Origin: Arsukibacterium perlucidum DSM 18276
GTDB taxonomy: Bacteria; Pseudomonadota; Gammaproteobacteria; Enterobacterales; Alteromonadaceae
Reading direction: 5' to 3'
DNA length: 64,000 nucleotides
NCBI RefSeq assembly: GCF_000382165.1
Contig: NZ_KB907708.1
Span: forward strand, 62,001-126,000
The position numbers and the translations under genes are program-made. The notes under the pieces are model-generated. The model was not told the DNA's origin. It ran no database searches and saw nothing but the letters and a program-made list of their open reading frames with translations. This document shows, one piece after another, positions 57,728 to 64,000 of the stretch. How positions within the stretch are numbered: position 1 is the first letter of the stretch; the number at the start of each line of letters is the position of its first letter.

Positions 57728-59400
57728 TGACAGACTCACGTATTGATAACAGCCGGGTGATCCGAGCTGAACGCGGTAGCAAGATCACCGCAAAAAGCTG
57801 GCAAACTGAAGCGGCCAAGCGGATGTTGATGAACAACCTGGACCCGGAAGTAGCCGAGCATCCGCAAGCGTTAGTTGTATATGGTGGTATTGGCCGCGCT
57901 GCGCGCAACTGGCAGTGCTTTGATAAAATTGTCGACGTACTTAACCGGCTGGAAGATAACCAGACCTTGCTGGTGCAAAGTGGCAAGCCTGTAGGGGTAT
58001 TTCCAACCCACCCGGATGCACCACGGGTACTGATTGCCAACTCAAATCTGGTACCGGCATGGGCAAACTGGCAGCATTTTAACGAGCTGGACCGCAAAGG
58101 CCTGATGATGTACGGCCAGATGACAGCCGGCTCATGGATTTATATTGGTACTCAGGGCATTGTTCAGGGCACCTACGAAACCTTTGTCGCGATGGCGAAA
58201 CAGCATTTTAACGGTGACGCCGGCGGCAAATGGATTTTAACTGGTGGTTTAGGTGGGATGGGTGGCGCTCAGCCACTTGCAGCCACCATGGCCGGCTTTC
58301 ATATGATCGCCTGTGAGGTTGATGAAAGCCGCATCGATTTCCGGCTGAAAACCCGTTATCTGGATAAGAAAGCCTACTCGCTGGATGAAGCACTGGCCAT
58401 GCTGGAGCAGGCAAAAGCTGACGGTAAGCCTAGCTCTATCGGCCTGCTGGCGAATGCAGCTGATGTGTTTGCTGAACTGGTAACCCGTGGTATCACCCCT
58501 GATGTGGTAACTGACCAGACTTCAGCCCATGATCCGCTTAACGGCTATCTGCCCCAGGGCTGGAGCATGCAGTATGCCGCTGAACAACGGAAGACTGACG
58601 AGGCCGGCGTGGTAAAAGCGGCCAAACAGTCGATGGCAGTGCAGGTACAGGCCATTCTGACTTTGCAGCAACGCGGTGCCGTGGCAACCGACTACGGCAA
58701 TAATATCCGCCAGATGGCCATGGACGAGGGCGTAAGCAACGCCTTCGATTTTCCGGGCTTTGTACCGGCCTATATCCGACCATTATTTTGCCAGGGTATT
58801 GGGCCGTTTCGCTGGGTAGCCCTGTCAGGCGATGCCGAAGATATCTACAAAACTGATGCTAAAGTTAAAGAACTGATCCCTGATGATTTGCACCTGCATA
58901 ACTGGCTGGATATGGCGCGTGAGCGCATTCAGTTTCAGGGCCTGCCGGCGCGTATTTGCTGGATTGGCTTAAAAGACCGGGCCCGCATTGCCCTGGCATT
59001 TAATGAGATGGTAAAGAACGGCCAGCTGAAAGCCCCGATAGTGATTGGCCGCGACCACCTGGATTCCGGCTCGGTTGCCAGCCCTAATCGTGAAACTGAA
59101 GCCATGCTGGATGGCTCTGATGCCGTATCAGACTGGCCTTTATTAAATGCGCTGCTTAATACTGCCGGTGGTGCAACCTGGGTGTCATTGCATCATGGTG
59201 GTGGCGTAGGTATGGGTTACAGCCAGCACAGTGGTGTGGTAATCGTCGCAGACGGCACTGACGCTGCAGCAGCACGTTTAGGCCGGGTATTGTGGAATGA
59301 CCCCGGTACCGGCGTAATGCGCCATGCCGATGCCGGTTATGACATCGCGGTAAACTGCGCCAAAGAGCAAGCCTTAGACTTACCAATGGTTACGGAGTAA
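57727..59400 (+). CDS. hutU: Urocanate hydratase
   Basis: HutU converts urocanate to imidazolone propionate using NAD+ as an electrophile. From ATG 57727 the product has 557 residues, the family norm. The NAD-binding [11 protein letters not shown] lies near residue 175, and the urocanase signature [13 protein letters not shown] near 405, with its conserved Cys. The end is complete. It is coupled to hutC by a one-base overlap and is 4 bp ahead of hutH. Confidence 0.98.
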   Translation: MTDSRIDNSRVIRAERGSKITAKSWQTEAAKRMLMNNLDPEVAEHPQALVVYGGIGRAARNWQCFDKIVDVLNRLEDNQTLLVQSGKPVGVFPTHPDAPRVLIANSNLVPAWANWQHFNELDRKGLMMYGQMTAGSWIYIGTQGIVQGTYETFVAMAKQHFNGDAGGKWILTGGLGGMGGAQPLAATMAGFHMIACEVDESRIDFRLKTRYLDKKAYSLDEALAMLEQAKADGKPSSIGLLANAADVFAELVTRGITPDVVTDQTSAHDPLNGYLPQGWSMQYAAEQRKTDEAGVVKAAKQSMAVQVQAILTLQQRGAVATDYGNNIRQMAMDEGVSNAFDFPGFVPAYIRPLFCQGIGPFRWVALSGDAEDIYKTDAKVKELIPDDLHLHNWLDMARERIQFQGLPARICWIGLKDRARIALAFNEMVKNGQLKAPIVIGRDHLDSGSVASPNRETEAMLDGSDAVSDWPLLNALLNTAGGATWVSLHHGGGVGMGYSQHSGVVIVADGTDAAAARLGRVLWNDPGTGVMRHADAGYDIAVNCAKEQALDLPMVTE

Positions 59401-59404
59401 CAAC

Positions 59405-60940
59405 ATGAGTTTCACATTGAATTTAGTGCCAGGTAAGTTAACCCTGGCTCAATTACGGCAGGTGCAGCAAGGCCCGGTGCAACTAACCCTGGACAGCATA
59501 GCAATACCAGCAATTGAAAAATCTGCAGCTTGCGTTGCCGAGGTTATTAAACAGAATAAAGTGGTGTATGGCATTAACACCGGCTTTGGCCTGTTAGCCA
59601 ATACCCGGATTAAAAATGAAGAGTTAGAACTGCTGCAGCGTTCCATCGTGCTATCCCATGCCGCCGGTTTCGGTGACTTTATGGATGACAGTACCGTACG
59701 TTTAATGCTGGTCCTGAAAATTAACGCTCTGGCCCGTGGGTTTTCAGGGATCCGCTTGAGCGTGATCGAAGCTTTAATTGGCTTGGTTAACGCCGGACTT
59801 TACCCCTGCATTCCGTTAAAAGGCTCGGTTGGTGCCTCAGGCGATTTGGCACCGTTAGCTCATATGGTATTGCCGTTAATTGGCGAAGGTGAAGTGAGCT
59901 TCAACGGCCAGATATATGATGCAACCGAAGGCCTGGCGCTGGCGGGTATGGCACCCTTAACTCTGGCGGCTAAAGAAGGGCTGGCGTTGTTAAACGGCAC
60001 TCAGGCATCGACGGCTCTGGCGCTGGAAGGCTTGTTCCGGGCCGAGAATTTGTTTGCTGCCGGCGCAGTAATTGGCGCGATGAGTGTTGAAGCGGCGCTT
60101 GGCAGTCGCGCGCCTTTTGATGCCAGAATTCATGCAGCGCGCGGTCAGCGGGGCCAAATTGATGCCGCAGCAATATACCGCCACTTACTTGCCACCAATT
60201 CTGAGGTGGGCGCTTCGCATAAAGATTGTGAAAAAGTACAAGACCCTTACAGCTTAAGATGTCAGCCTCAGGTAATGGGTGCCTGCTTAACCCAGATCAG
60301 GCAGGCAGCAGAGGTACTTGAAGTTGAAGCTAATGGCGTCACTGACAACCCGTTGGTGTTTGCCGATGAAGGCGACATTATCTCCGGCGGCAATTTTCAT
60401 GCTGAACCGGTAGCAATGGCTGCTGACAACCTGGCGCTGGCCATCGCAGAGATTGGCGCCTTGTCTGAGCGGCGGATGGCGTTGCTGATCGACGCCAGCT
60501 TAAGTAAGTTACCGGCTTTTCTGGTCCCGAATGGTGGAGTAAACAGTGGCTTTATGATTGCTCAGGTCACCGCGGCGGCGTTGGCCTCAGAAAATAAAAG
60601 CCTGGCCCACCCGGCATCGGTTGACAGCCTGCCAACTTCGGCCAATCAGGAAGATCATGTATCAATGGCAACCTTTGCGGCACGGCGCTTAGCTGACATG
60701 AGTGAAAACACCACTGGTGTGCTTGCCGTAGAGTATTTAGCAGCAGCTCAGGGCCTTGATTTCAGGGCGCCATTAGTATCGACTCCTGAACTGGAAAACG
60801 CCAAAGCATTGTTGCGGGCACAAGTAAGCTTTTATAAGCAGGATCGTTACTTCGGGCCAGATATTGAAAAGAGCGCCAGCCTGATCCGTAGTGCTACCCT
60901 GAACCAGTTTATTCCGGCAGCTTCGCTCTGTAGTTTTTAA
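59405..60940 (+). CDS. hutH: Histidine ammonia-lyase
   Basis: HutH removes ammonia from histidine to form urocanate, the first degradation step. The 511 residues are full length. The Ala-Ser-Gly triad that cyclises to the MIO cofactor is at 144-146 in [10 protein letters not shown], and the catalytic Tyr lies in VYGINTGFG near residue 55. No metal or cofactor site is altered. It is the last gene of hutCUH and is followed by a strong hairpin. Confidence 0.98.
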   Translation: MSFTLNLVPGKLTLAQLRQVQQGPVQLTLDSIAIPAIEKSAACVAEVIKQNKVVYGINTGFGLLANTRIKNEELELLQRSIVLSHAAGFGDFMDDSTVRLMLVLKINALARGFSGIRLSVIEALIGLVNAGLYPCIPLKGSVGASGDLAPLAHMVLPLIGEGEVSFNGQIYDATEGLALAGMAPLTLAAKEGLALLNGTQASTALALEGLFRAENLFAAGAVIGAMSVEAALGSRAPFDARIHAARGQRGQIDAAAIYRHLLATNSEVGASHKDCEKVQDPYSLRCQPQVMGACLTQIRQAAEVLEVEANGVTDNPLVFADEGDIISGGNFHAEPVAMAADNLALAIAEIGALSERRMALLIDASLSKLPAFLVPNGGVNSGFMIAQVTAAALASENKSLAHPASVDSLPTSANQEDHVSMATFAARRLADMSENTTGVLAVEYLAAAQGLDFRAPLVSTPELENAKALLRAQVSFYKQDRYFGPDIEKSASLIRSATLNQFIPAASLCSF

Positions 60941-60961
60941 CCCTTACTAAACCTGCCTATA

Positions 60962-60986
60962 CAGCCGCACCGAAATGGTGCGGCTG
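60962..60986 (+). terminator. Hairpin behind hutH
   Basis: CAGCCGCACC (60962-60971) and GGTGCGGCTG (60977-60986) form a perfect GC-rich 10-bp stem with a five-base loop, 22 bp past the hutH stop. No U-run follows, so it may protect the transcript end or need another factor, rather than be a simple intrinsic terminator. Confidence 0.5.
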
Positions 60987-61127
60987 CTCATTCAACAGCA
61001 ATTTATTGGCATATAAGCTATTATTTCTAGCTTTACCCATTTATCTTTGTTTGCTACCTTGTTGTTTTTACACTAACTACTGTTTTGTCACTATACTCAG
61101 ACATACGGGCATTAACTGGCGAAGCTT

Positions 61128-63155
61128 ATGACATTAAAAGTTGCTCACAAAGTCATCCTTGGCTTTAGTTTTATCGCGGCACTATTGCTGCTTGCCAGCA
61201 TTTTAGCGCTTTTTAGCTTTAATACCGTTACCCGCTACAGTAATGACGTTAACCAGTTGGCAGTACCGGCCCAACAGCAAAGTAACCTGGCCCAAATCCA
61301 ATTGTTGAAACTGGCAAAGTTGTCGGCCTTAGGTTTTACCGCTGAACAACAAACTGAAATAGACAATTATCAGCAACAATTTGCCACCAGCCGCAACCTT
61401 TTCACCGCTCTGATTAACGATTTCAATCAGTTAACAGCAGAGGATGAAGCGTTACAGCAACCATTACAGGCTGCAATGAGCCATTTCAGTCAATACAGTG
61501 ACGCTGTAGACATCATGTTTCAGGCACGTAGCCAGAGTAACGCTGCTGCAGAGGCTGTTGCAGCTGAGCTGAGTCAGCTGGAAACGGCCATTGATGACGC
61601 CGGCGCCAGCTTGCTCGACTTAGCCGATGCTGACCTGTCGCTGGATGACTCTATGATGGAGCAAATAAGTGGTAATGCAGGCCGGATTGATGGCCAGATC
61701 CTTGGCTTATTAAACACGGTGCGGGAAGTAGCTGGCTACGTTGATTTAGCCACACTGGAACGCAACCAGCAGAATATCGGTTTTACCCTTAGCGATATTC
61801 AGGTAAATATTGACTATATGGACCGGCAAATAAACAACATTGACACCGATGGCCTGTGGCCACAGTTTCAACAGCAATTTGGCGCATTAACTGAGCAACT
61901 GCAAAACAGTACCAGCCTGTTAAGCCTGAAACAACAGCAACTGCAACAACTGCAAACTGCCCGCCGCCAACTGAACAGCTCTGAGCAACAGGTTGAACAA
62001 GCTGTACTGGCACTGGATCAGGTAGTTGAACTGGCTGACCAGCGCTTTAATCAGTTGCAACTACAGGTTTCAGATGCTTTAAACTCAGGCAGCAACCGTA
62101 CCTTGATTATGATGCTGGTCTTAGTTGTGTTGGCCGTGGTTACTGCCTATTTTACTATTAGTGCCATGTTGAAGCCGCTGGCCAGTATTAATCATATGCT
62201 GGGCGATATAGCCAAGGGTGACTTAACCCGCGAACTGACAATAGTACAACAAGATGAATTTGGCGCTTTGTCAGCCAAGGTTAACAGCCTGATAGCAGCA
62301 CTGCGCAGTTTAATAACCAATATTCAGCAAAATGCCACTGATTTAAACAACAATGCCAGCCAATCCAGCAGTGAAGTGCAGGAAATAAGTACATCACTGC
62401 AACAGCAGCAGCAACAAATCAGCCGGGTTAACGACATCACCGGTGAATTAGCCGACAACACGCAAACCGTGGCAGAGCAGGCGCAGCAGGCTGGCGAGGC
62501 CATGCGGCAGGCTCTTGATAAAAGCCAGCAAATTCAACAGATTGCTGATAAAAACAAACTTTTGATTACCGGTCTGGCCAATCAGCTTTCTGGCACCAGT
62601 GATGTCATGAACAAAGTAAACGACCAGTCTACTAACATTGGCGGCATTCTTACCACTATCAGCGCCATTGCCGAGCAGACTAACTTGTTGGCATTAAATG
62701 CTGCAATTGAAGCGGCAAGGGCCGGAGAACAGGGGCGTGGCTTTGCTGTAGTGGCGGATGAAGTGCGCTCCCTGGCCGGACGCACGCAGCAGGCAACCAA
62801 CGAAATACGGCAGATGATTACCAGCTTGCAACAACAAAGCCAACAGGCTGTAGCATCAGTACTGACAGGAAAAACTGATGCTGAACAATGTGTCGCCACC
62901 ACCGAGCAACTGGCAACAGCGCTGGAGGCAGTGACCGAGGCTATGGCACAAACGCGACAAATAAGTAATGCAGTCAGCGCAGCCAGTGCCGGTCAGTTAG
63001 ACTTAGGAGCGGCCATTAGCGATAATATGCAGCAAATGGTGCAACTGGCTAACAGCAGTACCAGCAAAGCAGAGCGCACCTTAGTCCATAGTGATGATGT
63101 TGCCAGATTAGCGGCACAACTTCAGTCTGCAGCAACCCGCTTTAAAATCAACTGA
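61128..63155 (+). CDS. Methyl-accepting chemotaxis protein
   Basis: The 675-residue product has a first transmembrane helix at about 9-31, a long helical periplasmic domain (about 35-320, Gln-rich and coiled), a second helix near 326-348 and HAMP ([20 protein letters not shown]). The signalling hairpin tip is [20 protein letters not shown], near residues 511-530. The periplasmic part is not a Cache, HBM or four-helix Tar-like domain that I can name with confidence. It lies 187 bp behind hutH. A link to histidine or urocanate sensing is possible from position only. Confidence 0.9.
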   Translation: MTLKVAHKVILGFSFIAALLLLASILALFSFNTVTRYSNDVNQLAVPAQQQSNLAQIQLLKLAKLSALGFTAEQQTEIDNYQQQFATSRNLFTALINDFNQLTAEDEALQQPLQAAMSHFSQYSDAVDIMFQARSQSNAAAEAVAAELSQLETAIDDAGASLLDLADADLSLDDSMMEQISGNAGRIDGQILGLLNTVREVAGYVDLATLERNQQNIGFTLSDIQVNIDYMDRQINNIDTDGLWPQFQQQFGALTEQLQNSTSLLSLKQQQLQQLQTARRQLNSSEQQVEQAVLALDQVVELADQRFNQLQLQVSDALNSGSNRTLIMMLVLVVLAVVTAYFTISAMLKPLASINHMLGDIAKGDLTRELTIVQQDEFGALSAKVNSLIAALRSLITNIQQNATDLNNNASQSSSEVQEISTSLQQQQQQISRVNDITGELADNTQTVAEQAQQAGEAMRQALDKSQQIQQIADKNKLLITGLANQLSGTSDVMNKVNDQSTNIGGILTTISAIAEQTNLLALNAAIEAARAGEQGRGFAVVADEVRSLAGRTQQATNEIRQMITSLQQQSQQAVASVLTGKTDAEQCVATTEQLATALEAVTEAMAQTRQISNAVSAASAGQLDLGAAISDNMQQMVQLANSSTSKAERTLVHSDDVARLAAQLQSAATRFKIN

Positions 63156-63200
63156 TTTGGCACTCCCTGCCGGGCTGTCTTTTCTTCGCTTGCAAGCAGC

Positions 63201-63227
63201 CAAGAAAAAAGCTGGCCGAAGCCAGCT
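63201..63227 (-). terminator. Terminator for the leftward Mrr-like membrane gene
   Basis: AGCTGGC (63210-63216) and GCCAGCT (63221-63227) close a CGAA loop; an A-rich run at 63202-63210 gives a U-run on the minus strand. It lies about 100 bp past the stop of the 63324-63944 gene. Confidence 0.75.
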
Positions 63228-63323
63228 ATGCAGGAAGTGAAGCAGTCCATGTTTAATATTTTGATTCCTTTCGCTACTGAATATCGCTTTTTTACTAACA
63301 AAAATCCTGATGAAACTTTGATA

Positions 63324-63944
63324 TCAGCTCTGAATTACCGGTACTTGCTGAATTTTTGCACGTTTTTGCTGTTTTCTTAAACTTTTACTGTCCAGTAAAC
63401 TGATATTCGCTTCCTGAGCAAAAATCCAGGCCTGATTAGAAAAGCCACCGCTGCTAACGACAAGACCATCTGAAACATCTATTGCCAGCATTTGTTGAAA
63501 CATCATCCTGACCTGAGTAATGTCTACCGGCAATTCGCTTTGTTGAATAAAGACCAGAGTGTCACGCTGCGCATGCAGTATCTGATAATCGGCCGTTACT
63601 TTGTTGCTGGCAGACAACTGCCCTTTGCGACTTAACAGGCGTTGTGCGTCCTGCAAAAACTGGTGCTGGCGGTCTGTGCCAGCCAGCATGGTACGCAAAC
63701 GCTGATTTACCCCTGCTAATCTGTGCTCGTCATCAAGTTCCATAAAAGCCAGGACATTACACAGCAGTGCCACCACAAACATCAGCACAAAAACCCACAA
63801 CATAAATGTCGACCAGAAGGCCGACAAAGTCAGGTCTTTATCGCTTAATAACAATGAATGCTCGGCAAAGAACAGGTATACACCGCCGGCCAGAACACCA
63901 ATTATGGTGCTGATAGACGAAACCCAAAGCCACTTACTTTTCAT
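63324..63944 (-). CDS. Membrane protein with a degenerate Mrr-like restriction endonuclease domain
   Basis: From ATG 63944 (GAGG about 6 bp upstream) the product has 206 residues with two membrane helices near 6-27 and 43-66, a helical linker and a C-terminal domain like the Mrr/DUF2034 fold: VSSGGFSNQAWIFAQEANIS, then LLDSKSLRKQ, resembling the VTSGGFTxxA...LIDGxxL end of Mrr proteins. The catalytic Asp and QxK ahead of it are not seen, so cleavage is doubtful. Similar membrane-Mrr proteins are of unknown role. It is a single minus-strand gene with its own terminator. Confidence 0.6.
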   Translation of the reverse strand: MKSKWLWVSSISTIIGVLAGGVYLFFAEHSLLLSDKDLTLSAFWSTFMLWVFVLMFVVALLCNVLAFMELDDEHRLAGVNQRLRTMLAGTDRQHQFLQDAQRLLSRKGQLSASNKVTADYQILHAQRDTLVFIQQSELPVDITQVRMMFQQMLAIDVSDGLVVSSGGFSNQAWIFAQEANISLLDSKSLRKQQKRAKIQQVPVIQS

Positions 63945-64000
63945 ATCCACCTCAAACCTGTGTTGGCTGAAATGAATTATCTACCCATGTTTGTTAAGCC

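Overview
The window looks like a chromosomal segment of a Gram-negative gammaproteobacterium of the Alteromonadales type (Rheinheimera, Arsukibacterium, Alishewanella or Shewanella-like). This is inferred from protein similarity that I recognise and from gene order: pilMNOPQ-aroKB-damX-dam-rpe-trpS, pabA-HDOD-astCAD, argCBFGH, divergent metJ/metBLF, and rpmE/priA-ftsN-hslVU-rraA. Base composition and codon use look even throughout. I see no insertion sequence, integrase, prophage, CRISPR array, rRNA or tRNA gene. It reads as core genome with a few lineage-specific insertions.

Layout. 1-6.4 kb: arginine catabolism (astC, astA, and astD cut by the window edge), then an HDOD gene translationally coupled to pabA, and a lone periplasmic binding-protein-like gene. 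6.5-18.6 kb: trpS, rpe, an inserted plus-strand block (outer-membrane barrel protein, small unknown gene, DUF2970 gene), then dam, damX, aroB, aroK and the type IV pilus alignment and secretin operon pilMNOPQ, divergent from mrcA (18.8-21.5 kb). 21.6-27.1 kb: the argCBFGH operon with a clear two-box ArgR operator. 27.1-30.0 kb: a large propeller-sensor diguanylate cyclase. 30.1-35.2 kb: metF, metL and metB divergent from metJ across MetJ boxes. 35.3-41.2 kb: a two-component pair, a membrane protein, a short-chain dehydrogenase, a GlgC-like protein without its beta-helix domain, and malic enzyme. 41.2-48.4 kb: Sel1 protein, rpmE, priA, ftsN, hslVU and a DUF971 gene. 48.4-64 kb: an HBM-type chemoreceptor, two GGDEF-EAL proteins with decayed GGDEF sites, rraA-hutG, hutI, hutC-hutU-hutH with a perfect HutC operator, a second chemoreceptor, and a membrane-anchored Mrr-like protein.

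How the genes work together. Arginine is made (argCBFGH) and broken down (astCAD) by clusters in the same window. Methionine synthesis (metB, metL, metF) sits opposite its repressor. Histidine is degraded to glutamate by HutH, HutU, HutI and HutG. Hut genes are interleaved with signalling genes: a probable c-di-GMP phosphodiesterase lies directly behind hutI, and hutG sits in an rraA transcription unit rather than with the other hut genes.

Most regulatory calls come from visible operators, promoter hexamers and hairpins. I found no convincing new multi-gene defence or mobile system. The observations most worth checking are the truncated GlgC-like protein, the antisense arrangement at the dam terminator, the hut and c-di-GMP linkage, the hexanucleotide repeats in mrcA, and the Mrr-like membrane protein.
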